Source of the DNA: Modestobacter altitudinis
Lineage (GTDB): Bacteria; Actinomycetota; Actinomycetes; Mycobacteriales; Geodermatophilaceae
Assembly (NCBI RefSeq): GCF_005930475.1
Contig: NZ_SJEW01000002.1
Span: 62,001-126,000, forward strand
Direction of reading: 5' to 3'
Length of the DNA stretch: 64,000 nt
A model generated the notes under the pieces. It had not been told where the DNA came from. It worked only from the letters and a program-made list of their open reading frames with translations, and did no database searches. Shown piece by piece: positions 40,291 to 50,811 of this stretch. The position numbers and the translations under genes are program-made. Positions within the stretch are counted from its first letter, which is position 1; every line of letters begins with the position of its first letter.

Positions 40291-40330
40291 GTGCCCTCCC
40301 CGAGTCGGTCGTGTGAATCTATCAACGTGT

Positions 40331-40387
40331 GGAAGGACCCACCTGCCCCCCACTCGCGGGCTCGCGGCGGGGCCCTGCAGGCGGGCC
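40331..40387 (+). repeat. Palindromic repeat, copy E1 (secY leader, inverted)
   Basis: Opposite orientation to the other copies: GGAAGGACCCACCTGC on the plus strand, ending GCAGGCGGGCC. The loop contains CTCGCGGGCTCGCGG. It lies 41 nt upstream of the secY start codon, in the mRNA leader, 13 nt from copy E2. Confidence 0.8.
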
Positions 40388-40400
40388 GAGAACAGCGAAA

Positions 40401-40486
40401 GGCCCCCCTGCAGGCGACCCCTTCCCGGGTCCCGCCCCCCGCGTGCGAGGGGTGGGGAGGAGAGGTCCCCACAGGGGGGTCCTTCG
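40401..40486 (-). repeat. Palindromic repeat, copy E2 (after rplO), nested form
   Basis: Outer arms GGCCCCCCTGC (40401) and ACAGGGGGGTCC (to 40482). It is longer than other copies because a second element-like unit (GGACC...GGGGTC) sits inside the loop, so it looks like one repeat inserted in another. GAAGGACC starts 1 nt after the rplO stop. Confidence 0.75.
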
Positions 40487-40933
40487 TCAGATCTGGGTGG
40501 TGCTGCCCCCGGCAGCGCCGATCTTCTCCAGGGCGGACTGGGAGAAGGCGTGCGCGTGCACGTGCACCGTCACCCCGCCCAGCTCGCCCGAGCCGAGGAC
40601 CTTGACCGGCTGACCGCGCCGGACGGCGCCGGCGTCGGCCAGCGTGTCCGGGTTGATCGAACCACCCTGCGGGAACAGGGAGGCGATCCGGTCCAGGTTG
40701 ACGACCTGGAAGACGACCTTGTTGTTGTTGGTGAAGCCCGAGAGCTTGGGCAGCCGCATGAACAGCGGCGTCTGGCCGCCCTCGAAGCGGGCCGAGACCT
40801 GGACGCGAGCGCCCGAGCCCTTGGTGCCGCGCCCGGCAGTCTTCCCGCGCTTGCCGCCCTCACCGCGACCCACCCGGACCTTCTTGGTGTGGGCACCCGG
40901 CGCCGGACGCAGGTGGTGGACCTTGAGAGTCAT
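40487..40933 (-). CDS. rplO: 50S ribosomal protein L15
   Basis: A 148-residue protein. [40 protein letters not shown] and [20 protein letters not shown] identify it. It lies between rpmD and secY, but a 196 nt gap with two palindromic repeats separates it from secY. Confidence 0.97.
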   Translation of the reverse strand: MTLKVHHLRPAPGAHTKKVRVGRGEGGKRGKTAGRGTKGSGARVQVSARFEGGQTPLFMRLPKLSGFTNNNKVVFQVVNLDRIASLFPQGGSINPDTLADAGAVRRGQPVKVLGSGELGGVTVHVHAHAFSQSALEKIGAAGGSTTQI

Positions 40934-40949
40934 GTCAGCGTTCCCCTGC

Positions 40950-41132
40950 TCAGACGATCTCTTCGACGGTGACCAGGTGCGGCACCGTCGCGACCATCCC
41001 GCGGATCTCGGGACGGTCCTCCTGGACGACCGAGTCGCTGATCCGCTTCAGCCCCAGCGAACGCAGCGTCTGACGCTGGTTCGGCTTGGTGCCGATGGCC
41101 GACTTGATCTGCGTGACCTTCAGCTGAGCCAT
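40950..41132 (-). CDS. rpmD: 50S ribosomal protein L30
   Basis: A 60-residue protein: [20 protein letters not shown], then [17 protein letters not shown] and [14 protein letters not shown]. Standard length. 1 nt after the rpsE stop. Confidence 0.96.
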   Translation of the reverse strand: MAQLKVTQIKSAIGTKPNQRQTLRSLGLKRISDSVVQEDRPEIRGMVATVPHLVTVEEIV

Positions 41133-41133
41133 C

Positions 41134-41775
41134 TCAGACCCCCTGACCGGCCCGCGCGCGCAGCATGGCAGCTGGGGCGACGTCCTCCAGGGGCAGACCG
41201 CGGCGAGCCGCGATCTCCTCGGGGCGGACGAGGTCCTTCAGCGCCTGCATGGTCGCGTGGACGATGTTGATCGGGTTGGAGGACCCGAGGCTCTTCGAGA
41301 GCACGTCGTGGATGCCGGCGCACTCGAGGACGGCGCGCACCGGGCCACCGGCGATGACGCCGGTACCGGGGCTGGCCGGCTTGAGCAGCACGACACCGGC
41401 CGCCGCCTCACCCTGCACCGGGTGCGGGATGGTGCTGGCGATGCGAGGCACGTTGTAGAAGTGCTTCTTGGCCTCCTCGACGCCCTTGGCGATCGCCGCG
41501 GGCACCTCCTTGGCCTTGCCGTAGCCCACGCCGACCTTGCCGTCGCCGTCGCCCACGATCACCAGGGCGGTGAAGCTGAACCGCCGACCACCCTTGACGA
41601 CCTTGGACACGCGGTTGATCGCGACGACGCGCTCGATGAACTGGCTCTTCTCCGCGGCACCGCCCGGGCCGCGCCCGCCGTCACGACGGTCCCGGCGGTC
41701 GTTGCCGCCGCCGCCTGCGCCGCCGGGGCCACCGGTCCCGCCGGCGCCACCGCCGCGTCGCTGTGGTCCTGGCAT
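41134..41775 (-). CDS. rpsE: 30S ribosomal protein S5
   Basis: 213 residues, against 166 in E. coli. An N-terminal extension of about 45 residues is Gly/Arg/Asp-rich and low-complexity. The double-stranded RNA-binding domain has [20 protein letters not shown] and [20 protein letters not shown]; the C-terminal fold has [21 protein letters not shown]5 monitors accuracy and helicase activity at mRNA entry. Confidence 0.97.
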   Translation of the reverse strand: MPGPQRRGGGAGGTGGPGGAGGGGNDRRDRRDGGRGPGGAAEKSQFIERVVAINRVSKVVKGGRRFSFTALVIVGDGDGKVGVGYGKAKEVPAAIAKGVEEAKKHFYNVPRIASTIPHPVQGEAAAGVVLLKPASPGTGVIAGGPVRAVLECAGIHDVLSKSLGSSNPINIVHATMQALKDLVRPEEIAARRGLPLEDVAPAAMLRARAGQGV

Positions 41776-41812
41776 CAGACGTCCCTCTCGATCAGTTCAT
41801 AAATGGTGGTCA

Positions 41813-42229
41813 TCAGAAGTCCAGCCCACCCTCGCGGGCACCGTCGGCCAGCGCCGCGATGCGGCCGGCGTACCGGTTGCCACCACGGTCGAAGACGACC
41901 GCGTCGATGCCGGCGGCCTTGGCGCGCTCAGCGACCAGGGCACCGACTCGACGGGCGAGGGTGGACTTGTCGCCCTCGCTGCCCTTCAGGCTGGCGTCCA
42001 TCGTCGACGCGCTGGCCAGCGTGCGGCCGACCGTGTCGTCGACCACCTGGACGTGGATGTGCCGGGAGCTGCGCTTGACGACCAGGCGCGGCCGCTCCGG
42101 CGTGCCGCCCACCCGCTTGCGCAGGCGGTTGTGGCGGCGGAGCCGCGAGACGCGGCGCGCGGTGCTGACGTCGGTGCCGACGGGCTTGTGCACCCGGGCA
42201 CCGCTCTTGGTGTTCGCTGCCTGTGCCAT
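41813..42229 (-). CDS. rplR: 50S ribosomal protein L18
   Basis: A 138-residue 5S rRNA-binding protein. ATG 42229 overlaps the rplF stop (TGATG). [40 protein letters not shown] and [20 protein letters not shown] are typical. Confidence 0.96.
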   Translation of the reverse strand: MAQAANTKSGARVHKPVGTDVSTARRVSRLRRHNRLRKRVGGTPERPRLVVKRSSRHIHVQVVDDTVGRTLASASTMDASLKGSEGDKSTLARRVGALVAERAKAAGIDAVVFDRGGNRYAGRIAALADGAREGGLDF

Positions 42230-42768
42230 CACTTGCCCGTCTTCCCGACCTTGCGCTTGATGACCTCGCCCTGGTACCGCACGCCCTTGCCCTTGTAGGG
42301 GTCAGGCTTGCGGATCTTGCGGATCTTGGCGGAGACCTCGCCCACCTGCTGCTTGTCGATGCCGCTCACCCGCAGGCGGGTGGGGGCCTCGACGGTGAAG
42401 GAGATCCCCTCGGGGGCCTTCACGATGACCGGGTGGCTGAAGCCGAGGGCGAACTCGAGGTCCGTCCCACGGGCCTGCACGCGGTAACCGACGCCGACGA
42501 TCTCCAGGGTCTTGTCGTACCCCTGGGTCACACCGGTGATCATGTTCGCGATGAGCGTGCGGGACAGGCCGTGCAGGGCCCGGCTCTCGCGCTCGTCGTT
42601 GGGCCGCTGCACCAGCAGCGTGCCCTCCTCACCGCGCTCGACGGTGATGGGAGCAGCCACCGTGTGGCTGAGCTTCCCCTTCGGCCCCGAGACGTTGACC
42701 GTGCGCCCGTCGATGGCGACGTCCACACCGCTGGGCACCGGAACCGGGAGTCGTCCGATCCGTGACAT
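42229..42768 (-). CDS. rplF: 50S ribosomal protein L6
   Basis: A 179-residue protein near the factor-binding site. [33 protein letters not shown] and the C-terminal [20 protein letters not shown] are signatures. Between rpsH and rplR. Confidence 0.97.
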   Translation of the reverse strand: MSRIGRLPVPVPSGVDVAIDGRTVNVSGPKGKLSHTVAAPITVERGEEGTLLVQRPNDERESRALHGLSRTLIANMITGVTQGYDKTLEIVGVGYRVQARGTDLEFALGFSHPVIVKAPEGISFTVEAPTRLRVSGIDKQQVGEVSAKIRKIRKPDPYKGKGVRYQGEVIKRKVGKTGK

Positions 42769-42783
42769 GTCTGCTCGCTCCTC

Positions 42784-43194
42784 TTACCAGACGTAGGCGA
42801 GGACTTCCCCACCCACGCCCTTCTTGGTCGCCTGCTTGTCGGTCAGCAGCCCGGTGGAGGTGGAGATGATCGCCACCCCGAGGCCGCCGAGCACCTTGGG
42901 CAGGGCGGTCGACTTCGCGTAGACGCGCAGGCCGGGCTTGGACACCCGTCGGACGCCGGCGATGCTGCGCTCACGGTTGGGGCCGTACTTGAGGGAGACC
43001 ACGAGCTCCTTGCGGACGTGGCCGTCCACCTCGACGTCGTTGACGGTCCAACCGCCGATGTACCCCTCCTTCTGGAGGATCTCGGCGATGTGCGTCTTGA
43101 GCTTCGACGACGGCATGGCAGCTGCGTCGTGGTACGCCTGGTTGGCGTTCCGCAGCCGCGTGAGCATGTCCGCGATCGGGTCGGTCATCGTCAT
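42784..43194 (-). CDS. rpsH: 30S ribosomal protein S8
   Basis: A 136-residue 16S rRNA-binding protein. [20 protein letters not shown] and [20 protein letters not shown] are diagnostic. ATG 43194 is used; ATG 43188 is two codons downstream. A 169 nt gap with palindromic repeat F separates it from rpsN. Confidence 0.97.
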   Translation of the reverse strand: MTMTDPIADMLTRLRNANQAYHDAAAMPSSKLKTHIAEILQKEGYIGGWTVNDVEVDGHVRKELVVSLKYGPNRERSIAGVRRVSKPGLRVYAKSTALPKVLGGLGVAIISTSTGLLTDKQATKKGVGGEVLAYVW

Positions 43195-43304
43195 GGGTGA
43201 GTGGTGCCTCTCTCGCCGCGGTTCCGCACGCGTCTCGCGCGGGCCTCTCGGCGATCAGTGGTGCTGTGTGAGGTGACCTGCTGGTCGGGTCGTACGACTG
43301 GAAC

Positions 43305-43363
43305 GGCCCGGCCGCAGGGACCCTCGACGCGCGGAGCGTGTCGTGGGGTGCAGCCGGGTCCTC
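43305..43363 (-). repeat. Stop-proximal palindromic repeat, copy F (after rpsN)
   Basis: Outer arms GGCCCGGCCGC and GCAGCCGGGTCC with one mismatch; inner CGACGCGC/GCGTGTCG around GGA. The element begins directly after the rpsN TAG (GAGGACC) and lies inside the spc operon. Confidence 0.75.
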
Positions 43364-43549
43364 CTACCAGCTGGACTTGGTCACGCCGGGCAGCTCGCCG
43401 GCGTGGGCCATCTCCCGGACGCAGATCCGGCACAGGCCGAACTTGCGGAACACGGCGTGGGGGCGACCGCAGCGCTGGCAGCGGGTGTAGCCGCGCACCT
43501 TGAACTTCGGCGTGCGCGCCGCCTTGTTGACAAGAGCCTTCTTGGCCAT
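43364..43549 (-). CDS. rpsN: 30S ribosomal protein S14, zinc (type Z) form
   Basis: A 61-residue protein with the zinc-binding cysteines Cys24, Cys27 (RCQRCGRPH), Cys40 and Cys43 ([11 protein letters not shown]). This is the C+ form; many actinobacteria also carry a longer zinc-free paralogue elsewhere. Between rplE and rpsH. Confidence 0.97.
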   Translation of the reverse strand: MAKKALVNKAARTPKFKVRGYTRCQRCGRPHAVFRKFGLCRICVREMAHAGELPGVTKSSW

Positions 43550-43585
43550 CTCTTGGGTCTCCTGGAGCTTCTACGCAGACCGCGG

Positions 43586-44170
43586 TCAGCGGGTCGCGTT
43601 CACGACGGTCTGGCCGGCGAAGGGGAAGCCGAGCAGCGTGAGCAGCTCGCGGCCCTCCTCGTCGGTGGTGGCGGTGGTGACCAGCGTGATGTCCATGCCA
43701 CGCGGCCGGTCGATCCTGTCGACGTCGATCTCGCGGAACATCGACTGCTCGGTCAGACCGAACGTGTAGTTGCCGTGACCGTCGAACTGCTTGGGGTTCA
43801 GGCCGCGGAAGTCACGGATGCGAGGCAGGGCCAGCGACAGCAGCCGGTCCAGGAACTCCCACATGCGGTCTCCGCGGAGGGTGACCTTCGCGCCGATCGG
43901 CATGCCCTCGCGCAGCTTGAACTGGGCGATGGACTTGCGGGCCCGGACGACGGCCGGCTTCTGGCCGGTGATGGCGGTGAGGTCGCGGACCGCACCGTCC
44001 ATCAGCTTGGCGTCCCGGGTGGCCTCGCCGACGCCCATGTTGACGACGATCTTGACCAGGCCGGGGATCTGCATGACGTTCGGGTAGCCGAACTCCGACT
44101 GCAGCGCGGGAGCGATCTCCTCGCGGTAGCGGGCCAGCATGCGAGGCAGCTCGCGGGTGGGTGCGCTCAT
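43586..44170 (-). CDS. rplE: 50S ribosomal protein L5
   Basis: A 194-residue 5S rRNA-binding protein. [34 protein letters not shown] and [20 protein letters not shown] are signatures. It starts 5 nt after the rplX stop. Confidence 0.97.
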   Translation of the reverse strand: MSAPTRELPRMLARYREEIAPALQSEFGYPNVMQIPGLVKIVVNMGVGEATRDAKLMDGAVRDLTAITGQKPAVVRARKSIAQFKLREGMPIGAKVTLRGDRMWEFLDRLLSLALPRIRDFRGLNPKQFDGHGNYTFGLTEQSMFREIDVDRIDRPRGMDITLVTTATTDEEGRELLTLLGFPFAGQTVVNATR

Positions 44171-44175
44171 GATGG

Positions 44176-44523
44176 TCAGAGGTCCTTACCGGTGCGCCGC
44201 GAGACCCGGATGCTGCGGCCTTCCTCGTCCTTGCGGTAACCGACCCGGGTCGGCTTGTCCTCGGAGTCGATGACCATCACGTTGCTCACGTGCACGGCCG
44301 CCTCCTGCGTGACGATCCCGCCCTGCTGGGCGCCGCGCTGGGAGGTGCTGATCCGGGTGTGCTTCTTCACCCGGCCGATGCCCTCGACCAGGACCTTCTG
44401 GGTCTTCGGGAAGGCAGCGATGACGCGACCCTTGGCGCCCCTGTCCTTGCCGGACAGGACGACGACCTGGTCGCCCTTCTTGACCTTCATCGACGGGGTC
44501 TTCCCGCTCGTCGGCTGAGCCAT
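44176..44523 (-). CDS. rplX: 50S ribosomal protein L24
   Basis: A 115-residue KOW-domain assembly initiator. From ATG 44523 (GGAGGTG site upstream) there is a short Ser/Thr/Pro lead, then [20 protein letters not shown] and [14 protein letters not shown]. An internal ATG at MKVKKG would give the more usual length of about 102. Confidence 0.95.
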   Translation of the reverse strand: MAQPTSGKTPSMKVKKGDQVVVLSGKDRGAKGRVIAAFPKTQKVLVEGIGRVKKHTRISTSQRGAQQGGIVTQEAAVHVSNVMVIDSEDKPTRVGYRKDEEGRSIRVSRRTGKDL

Positions 44524-44525
44524 GA

Positions 44526-44894
44526 TCACAACACCTCCGGAGCGAGCGAGATGATCCGCATGAAGCGCTTGTCACGGAGCTCCCGGCCCACGGGGCCGAA
44601 GATGCGCGTGCCGCGCGGGTCGCCGCTGTCACGGATGATCACCGCGGCGTTCTCGTCGAAGCGGATGTAGGAACCGTCGGGACGACGGCGCTCCTTGACC
44701 GTGCGGACGACGACGGCCTTGACCACATCGCCCTTCTTGACGCCGGCGCCGGGCAGCGCGTCCTTGACGGTGGCGACGATGACGTCACCGATGCCCGCGT
44801 AGCGCCGCCCCGACCCGCCGAGCACGCGGATGCACAAGATCTCCTTGGCACCCGTGTTGTCGGCGACTCGCAGTCGCGACTCCTGCTGGATCAC
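44526..44894 (-). CDS. rplN: 50S ribosomal protein L14
   Basis: A 122-residue protein of the inter-subunit bridge. GTG 44894 with GGAGCAGGAA upstream gives [40 protein letters not shown] is typical. First gene of the spc group after a 199 nt gap with a perfect 34 bp palindrome. Confidence 0.97.
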   Translation of the reverse strand: MIQQESRLRVADNTGAKEILCIRVLGGSGRRYAGIGDVIVATVKDALPGAGVKKGDVVKAVVVRTVKERRRPDGSYIRFDENAAVIIRDSGDPRGTRIFGPVGRELRDKRFMRIISLAPEVL

Positions 44895-44963
44895 TTCCTG
44901 CTCCTGAATCTGAGTGGCGACAGCCGGACCGGATCGGTGAACCGGCTGTCCGGCACCCACGTG

Positions 44964-44997
44964 CGGACGCACCGGCAGCATGCTGCCGGTGCGTCCG
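44964..44997. terminator. 34 bp perfect palindrome between rpsQ and rplN
   Basis: CGGACGCACCGGCAGCA followed by its exact complement, with no unpaired spacer. It lies about 100 nt after the S10-type operon's last gene (rpsQ) and about 70 nt before rplN, the usual border of the S10 and spc operons. It is probably a terminator or attenuator. Confidence 0.75.
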
Positions 44998-45093
44998 AGC
45001 ACGGGTACCGGGATGTGGCGCGCACCCGGAGGGCGTGCCAGTCGTCCAGGCTACTCCTGGCTCACCAACCTCGGGAGGCCGGTGCCGAACTGC

Positions 45094-45384
45094 TTACTTG
45101 GCCTTCTCGACGACCGACACGAGGCGCCAGCGCTTCGTGGCGGAGAGCGGGCGCGTCTCCATGATCTGCACCCGGTCGCCGATGCCGGCGGTGTTGGTCT
45201 CGTCGTGCGCCTTCAGCTTGCTGGAGCGGCGCAGGACCTTGCCGTACAGCCCGTGCTTCACGCGGTCCTCGACCTCGACCACGATCGTCTTGTCCATCTT
45301 GTCGCTGACGACCAGGCCCTCGCGGACCTTGCGGTCGTTGCGACGAGCGGCGTCGGAGCCGCCCGCCTGCTGGGTCTCGCTCAT
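45094..45384 (-). CDS. rpsQ: 30S ribosomal protein S17
   Basis: A 96-residue OB-fold protein with a roughly 18-residue polar N-terminal extension. [40 protein letters not shown] and [12 protein letters not shown] identify it. Overlaps the rpmC stop by 4 nt; last gene of the S10 group. Confidence 0.96.
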   Translation of the reverse strand: MSETQQAGGSDAARRNDRKVREGLVVSDKMDKTIVVEVEDRVKHGLYGKVLRRSSKLKAHDETNTAGIGDRVQIMETRPLSATKRWRLVSVVEKAK

Positions 45385-45614
45385 GCCACACCCTCGTTCG
45401 GGGCGACCGAGAGACCCAGCTCGCGCTCGCGCATGATCGTGTAGATCCGGGCGATGTCGCGGCGGACGGTCTGCAGTCGCCGGTTGTTGTCCAGCTGGCC
45501 GGTGGCCACCTGGAACCGCAGGTTGAACAGCTCTTCGCGCGACTCACGCAGCCGGGTGGCCAGTTCGTCGGCGGACAGCTCGCGCAGCTCGGGCGCAGTC
45601 AGTCCGGCGGCCAT
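45381..45614 (-). CDS. rpmC: 50S ribosomal protein L29
   Basis: A 77-residue helical protein near the exit tunnel. ATG 45614 with GGAGAGG upstream. [40 protein letters not shown] and [16 protein letters not shown] are typical. Its ATG shares a base with the rplP stop. Confidence 0.96.
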   Translation of the reverse strand: MAAGLTAPELRELSADELATRLRESREELFNLRFQVATGQLDNNRRLQTVRRDIARIYTIMRERELGLSVAPNEGVA

Positions 45615-46030
45615 CACACCTCTCCTTCACGAGTGATGAAGCGGCACTTCATGGGCAGCTTGTGGATCGCTCGGCGCATGGCCTCGCGCGCCACCGGCTC
45701 GGCCACACCGGACAGCTCGAACATGATCCGGCCCGGCTTGACGTTGGCCACCCACCACTCGGGCGAGCCCTTGCCGGAGCCCATGCGGGTCTCGGCCGGC
45801 TTCTTGGTCAGCGGGCGGTCCGGGTAGATCGAGATCCACACCTTGCCGCCACGCTTGATGTGCCGGGTCATGGCGATACGAGCGGACTCGATCTGCCGGT
45901 TGGTGACGTACGCGGGCTCGAGAGCCTGGATCGCGTAGTCACCGAAGTTGATCGCGGTACCGCCCTTGGCGGCACCCGACCGGCTCGGGTGGTGCTGCTT
46001 GCGGTGCTTCACCCGACGGGGGATCAGCAT
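45614..46030 (-). CDS. rplP: 50S ribosomal protein L16
   Basis: A 138-residue A-site-proximal protein. [40 protein letters not shown] and [16 protein letters not shown] are signatures. 3 nt after the rpsC stop. Confidence 0.97.
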   Translation of the reverse strand: MLIPRRVKHRKQHHPSRSGAAKGGTAINFGDYAIQALEPAYVTNRQIESARIAMTRHIKRGGKVWISIYPDRPLTKKPAETRMGSGKGSPEWWVANVKPGRIMFELSGVAEPVAREAMRRAIHKLPMKCRFITREGEV

Positions 46031-46033
46031 GGG

Positions 46034-46936
46034 TCAGGCCTCCGTGTTCTCGGTCGCGGCGGCCTCGGCAGCCGCAGTCCCCTCGGCACCGGTGGCGTCC
46101 GCGACCGTCTGCTCGACGGGGACGTCACCGGAGGTGATGGCGACGACGTCCTCGGCCGGGGCCGGGGTCCCCTCGGCAGCGGCGCGACCGGCCTCGGTCC
46201 CGCCGGCAGTGGTGCCCGACGAACCCGACCGGCGCTGCGGGCGCTGGGCCCGCTCACGGCGCTGCTGACGCTGGGCGAGGGCCTCGAGGGCCTCCCGCTC
46301 GGCGCGCGAGCCACTGGCGTCGCCCTTGTAGATCCACACCTTCACGCCGATGCGACCGAAGGTGGTGCGCGCCTCGTAGATGCCGTAGTCGATGTTCGCG
46401 CGGAGCGTGTGCAGCGGCACCCGACCCTCGCGGTAGAACTCCGACCGGCTCATCTCCGTGCCACCCAGGCGACCGGAGCACTGCACCCGGATGCCCTTGA
46501 CCTGCGGCGAGCGCTGCGCGGACTGCATCGCCTTGCGCATGGCACGCCGGAAGCTCACCCGGCTGGACAGCTGCTCGGCGACGCCCTGGGCGACCAGCTG
46601 CGCGTCCGACTCGGGGTTCTTGACCTCGAGGATGTTCAGCTGGACCTGCTTGCCGGTCAGCTTCTCGAGCTCACCCCGGATGCGGTCGGCCTCGGCGCCG
46701 CGGCGGCCGATGACGATGCCCGGGCGGGCGGTGTGGATGTCGACACGGACGCGGTCACGGGTGCGCTCGATCTCCACCTTCGAGATGCCGGCGCGCTCCA
46801 TGCCCTTGCCCATGAGCTTGCGGATCGCCACGTCTTCCTTGACGTAGTCCGCGTACAGCTTGTCCGCGTACCACCGGGACTTGTAGTCGGTGGTGATGCC
46901 GAGCCGGAACCCGTGCGGGTTGACCTTCTGACCCAC
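46034..46936 (-). CDS. rpsC: 30S ribosomal protein S3 with acidic C-terminal extension
   Basis: 300 residues, against 233 in E. coli. GTG 46936 gives [20 protein letters not shown] and overlaps the rplV stop (TAGTG). The KH domain has [20 protein letters not shown]; the C-terminal domain has [20 protein letters not shown] and [16 protein letters not shown]. The last about 85 residues are Arg/Gln-rich, then acidic Ala/Thr/Glu-rich and likely disordered. Confidence 0.97.
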   Translation of the reverse strand: MGQKVNPHGFRLGITTDYKSRWYADKLYADYVKEDVAIRKLMGKGMERAGISKVEIERTRDRVRVDIHTARPGIVIGRRGAEADRIRGELEKLTGKQVQLNILEVKNPESDAQLVAQGVAEQLSSRVSFRRAMRKAMQSAQRSPQVKGIRVQCSGRLGGTEMSRSEFYREGRVPLHTLRANIDYGIYEARTTFGRIGVKVWIYKGDASGSRAEREALEALAQRQQRRERAQRPQRRSGSSGTTAGGTEAGRAAAEGTPAPAEDVVAITSGDVPVEQTVADATGAEGTAAAEAAATENTEA

Positions 46937-47403
46937 TAGCGGGTCCCTCCCCTCGTGTTGCTCTTCTGCTGCTGGGTCGCCGGGCCGGACTGGCCCGTGT
47001 CCCGACGTGCCTTGCGGGAACGCTGGGCGAGCTCGGCGCTCGAGCTCACCTCCGACACCTCGACGGTGATGTGGCTGGTCCGCTTGTTGATGCGGAACGC
47101 CCGGCCCTGCGCACGCGGACGGATCCGCTTGAGCGTGGGGCCCTCGTCGACGAAGGCGGCGCTGATGACGAGCGCGGCCGGGTCCAGACGCAGGTTGTGC
47201 TCTGCGTTGGCGACGGCGCTGCCGACGACCTTGGCCACCGGCTCGCTCGCGGCCTGCGGCGCGAAACGCAGCAGAGCGAGGGCCTCGTCGGTCGGCAGGT
47301 AGCGGATCATGTCCACCACCCGGCGGGCCTTCATGGGGGTGACGCTGACGAACCGGGCGGTGGCCCGGGCGATCAGCGTCTCCTGTCCCAACTGGGAAGT
47401 CAT
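46936..47403 (-). CDS. rplV: 50S ribosomal protein L22
   Basis: A 155-residue exit-tunnel protein with a basic C-terminal tail of about 30 residues. [20 protein letters not shown] and [20 protein letters not shown] are signatures. Between rpsS and rpsC. Confidence 0.97.
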   Translation of the reverse strand: MTSQLGQETLIARATARFVSVTPMKARRVVDMIRYLPTDEALALLRFAPQAASEPVAKVVGSAVANAEHNLRLDPAALVISAAFVDEGPTLKRIRPRAQGRAFRINKRTSHITVEVSEVSSSAELAQRSRKARRDTGQSGPATQQQKSNTRGGTR

Positions 47404-47426
47404 GTGAGGATCTCTTCTCTACCGGG

Positions 47427-47708
47427 TCAGCCGCGCCGCGACCGGCGGTCGTCCTTGATGTGCCCACGGAAGGTGCGCGTGGGCGCGAACTCGCCGAGCT
47501 TGTGCCCGACCATCGCCTCGGTGACGAACACCGGGACGTGCTTGCGGCCGTCGTGCACGGCGATCGTGTGCCCGAGCATGTCGGGGATGATCGTCGAGCG
47601 CCGCGACCAGGTGCGGATGACGGTCTTGGTGCCCTTGTCGTTCTGGGCGTCCACCTTGGCGAGCAGGTGGTCGTCGACGAACGGGCCCTTCTTGAGGCTG
47701 CGTGGCAT
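47427..47708 (-). CDS. rpsS: 30S ribosomal protein S19
   Basis: A 93-residue head protein: [40 protein letters not shown] and [20 protein letters not shown]. Standard length. Confidence 0.97.
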   Translation of the reverse strand: MPRSLKKGPFVDDHLLAKVDAQNDKGTKTVIRTWSRRSTIIPDMLGHTIAVHDGRKHVPVFVTEAMVGHKLGEFAPTRTFRGHIKDDRRSRRG

Positions 47709-47731
47709 GTCTGTCGGACTCCTCTACCCGC

Positions 47732-48565
<834 letters not shown>

Positions 48566-48607
48566 GGTTCCTCAGAGTCCTCTGGTCCGATCGGGGTCCG
48601 GGTGCCG

Positions 48608-48910
48608 TCAGGCGCCCGGGCCCCCGAAGAGCTCGATGCGGTCGCCGGGGGCCACGGAGACGATGGCGCGCTTGGTGTCCTTGCGCTTCCCCATCACAGC
48701 GCCCTTCGAGCGCTTCCTCTTCCCCTGACGGTTGATCGTGTTGACGGCGAGGACCTTCACGTTGAAGACCTGCTGCACAGCGATCTTGATCTGGGTCTTG
48801 TTGGCGTCGGGCCGCACGATGAACGTGTACTTGTTCTCGTCGAGGAGGCCGTAGCTCTTCTCGGAGATGACCGGGGACAGCAGGACGTCCCGGGGGTCGC
48901 GGACGCTCAT
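48608..48910 (-). CDS. rplW: 50S ribosomal protein L23
   Basis: A 100-residue tunnel-exit protein that docks trigger factor and [43 protein letters not shown] and [20 protein letters not shown] are typical. Overlaps rplD by 4 nt. Confidence 0.97.
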   Translation of the reverse strand: MSVRDPRDVLLSPVISEKSYGLLDENKYTFIVRPDANKTQIKIAVQQVFNVKVLAVNTINRQGKRKRSKGAVMGKRKDTKRAIVSVAPGDRIELFGGPGA

Positions 48911-49707
48911 GCCTTCTCCTCGGTGTCATCGGTGGTGAGGTCGAGGTCGGTCGTGCCCACGACGGGCTCGATCGACGGGATCGCACCCGGGATGTCCGGC
49001 GTGGTCAGGTCCGGCTTCTCGACGTCGGCGTCCTGGCCCTTGGCCGGACCCGAGACGTACTCCGCCAGCGCGGTCTCGGTGAAGACCACCTCGTCGGCGA
49101 CGAGCACGTCGTAGGTGTTGAGCTGGCCGGCCTCGATCAGGTGGACCCGCGGCACGTTGCGCAGGCTCACCCAGTTGAGGACGTCGTCGCGGTCGAGCAC
49201 GACGAGCACGCGCTTGGCGGCGGTAATCGCGTCCAGGACCTTGATCGCGGCCTTGGTCGACGGGGCGTCGCCCTCGACGAAGGCGGAGACCACGTGCACG
49301 CGGTCCTCGCGGGCCCGGTCGGACAGGGCACCGCGGAGCGCGGCGGCCTTCATCTTCTTGGGGGTCTTCTGGTCGTAGTTGCGCGGCACGGGGCCGTGCG
49401 AGACGCCACCACCGGAGAACTGCGGGGAGCGCAGCGAGCCCTGGCGGGCGCGACCGGTGCCCTTCTGGCGGTAGGGCTTGGCACCCGTACCGCTGACCTG
49501 GGCGCGCGTCTTGGTCGAGTGCGTGCCCTGGCGCGCGGCGGCCAGCTGGGCCACCACCACCTGGTGCATCAACGAGACGTTGGCGTTGGCGTCGAAGAGC
49601 GCACCGGGCAGCGTGACGCTGCCGGCGGTCTCCCCACCGGGGGTGCGGACCTGGACCTCGCGGTCGCTGCGGGTCTGCGCCTTCTGGTCGGCGATCGACT
49701 GGCTCAC
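48907..49707 (-). CDS. rplD: 50S ribosomal protein L4 with acidic C-terminal extension
   Basis: 266 residues, against 201 in E. coli. The core has the tunnel loop [10 protein letters not shown]-like [20 protein letters not shown] and the motif [20 protein letters not shown]. The family fold ends near ETALAEYVS; about 50 acidic residues follow. An N-terminal extension of about 25 residues is also present. Overlaps rplC and rplW by 4 nt each. Confidence 0.97.
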   Translation of the reverse strand: MSQSIADQKAQTRSDREVQVRTPGGETAGSVTLPGALFDANANVSLMHQVVVAQLAAARQGTHSTKTRAQVSGTGAKPYRQKGTGRARQGSLRSPQFSGGGVSHGPVPRNYDQKTPKKMKAAALRGALSDRAREDRVHVVSAFVEGDAPSTKAAIKVLDAITAAKRVLVVLDRDDVLNWVSLRNVPRVHLIEAGQLNTYDVLVADEVVFTETALAEYVSGPAKGQDADVEKPDLTTPDIPGAIPSIEPVVGTTDLDLTTDDTEEKA

Positions 49708-50369
49708 TTGGTGTCACTCCCCACGGGGCCGCCCTTGACCGCGGAGCGGACCAGCAGCAGCCCACCGCGGGGGCCGGGAACGGCACCCTTGATCAGCACG
49801 AGGCCCTTCTCGGCGTCGACCGCGTGCACCTTCAGAGACAGCGTGGTCGTGGTGGCCGTGCCCATCCGGCCGGCCATGCGCATGCCCTTGAAGACCCGAC
49901 CCGGGGTCGAGGCCCCGCCGATCGAGCCGGGGGCACGGTGCTTGCGGTGCGTGCCGTGTCCTGCGCCCAGGCCCTTGAAGCCGTGACGCTTCATGACACC
50001 GGCGGTGCCCTTGCCCTTGCTGGTGCCGATGACGTCGACCTTGGTCACGCCGTCGAAGACCTCGGTGGTCAGCTCCTGGCCGACCGTGTAGTCGCCGGCG
50101 TCCTCGGTGCGCAGCTCGACCACGTGCCGCCGGGGCGTGACGCCCGCCTTAGCGAAGTGCCCACCCTCGGGCTTGTTCACCTTGCGGGGGTCGATCGCGC
50201 CGAACCCGAGCTGGACGGCGGAGTAGCCGTCCTTCTCCGGGGTGCGGACCTGCGTGACCACGCACGGGCCCGCCTTGACGACGGTCACCGGCACGATGCG
50301 GTTGTTCTCGTCGAAGACCTGGGTCATCCCCAGCTTCTCGCCGAGGAGACCACGGAATGTGCTCGCCAT
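49704..50369 (-). CDS. rplC: 50S ribosomal protein L3
   Basis: A 221-residue early-assembly protein. ATG 50369 gives [60 protein letters not shown] and [14 protein letters not shown] are signatures. Between rpsJ and rplD. Confidence 0.97.
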   Translation of the reverse strand: MASTFRGLLGEKLGMTQVFDENNRIVPVTVVKAGPCVVTQVRTPEKDGYSAVQLGFGAIDPRKVNKPEGGHFAKAGVTPRRHVVELRTEDAGDYTVGQELTTEVFDGVTKVDVIGTSKGKGTAGVMKRHGFKGLGAGHGTHRKHRAPGSIGGASTPGRVFKGMRMAGRMGTATTTTLSLKVHAVDAEKGLVLIKGAVPGPRGGLLLVRSAVKGGPVGSDTK

Positions 50370-50383
50370 GTCTGGGACAGCCC

Positions 50384-50689
50384 TTACTGGATGTTGACGT
50401 CGACCGAGGCCGGCAGGTCGATGCGCATGAGCGCGTCGACCGTCTTCGGCGTCGGGTCGAGGATGTCGATGAGCCGCTTGTGCGTACGCATCTCGAAGTG
50501 CTCGCGCGAGTCCTTGTACTTGTGCGGCGAGCGGATGACGCAGTACACGTTCTTCTCCGTCGGCAGCGGCACGGGGCCGACGACGCGCGCTCCGGTCTTC
50601 GTCACCGTGTCCACGATGCGCCGCGCCGAGGCATCGATCGCCTCGTGGTCGTAGGCCTTCAGCCGGATGCGGATCTTCTGTCCCGCCAT
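50384..50689 (-). CDS. rpsJ: 30S ribosomal protein S10
   Basis: A 101-residue protein, also a NusG/NusE-type antitermination partner. [40 protein letters not shown] and [20 protein letters not shown] are typical. First gene of the S10 operon; GGAG lies 12 nt upstream. Confidence 0.98.
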   Translation of the reverse strand: MAGQKIRIRLKAYDHEAIDASARRIVDTVTKTGARVVGPVPLPTEKNVYCVIRSPHKYKDSREHFEMRTHKRLIDILDPTPKTVDALMRIDLPASVDVNIQ

Positions 50690-50747
50690 CGGTTGTCTTC
50701 GCTCCTGCCGATCGGTTGTGAAGGTTCGAGTGGGTCTGTTGACCCGG

Positions 50748-50766
50748 GGGTCGGGTCTCCCGACCC
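50748..50766. terminator. Short hairpin in the tuf-rpsJ gap
   Basis: GGGTCGGG (50748-50755) and CCCGACCC (50759-50766), loop of 3 nt. It follows the stronger tuf terminator in the leftward direction, and may belong to the rpsJ leader. Confidence 0.5.
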
Positions 50767-50768
50767 GG

Positions 50769-50807
50769 CTGACGGGCGGCGGCCGACCAGCGGCCGCCGC
50801 CCGTCAG
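50769..50807. terminator. 17 bp perfect hairpin after tuf
   Basis: Arms CTGACGGGCGGCGGCCG (50769-50785) and complement (50791-50807), loop of 5 nt. It starts 4 nt after the tuf stop codon and separates the str operon from the S10 operon. Confidence 0.85.
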
Positions 50808-50811
50808 GGTG

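Noticed and set aside
50720-50760. tRNA-like GGTTCGAG segment
   Set aside because: No acceptor or anticodon stems fit around it; it is part of the rpsJ leader with a short hairpin.
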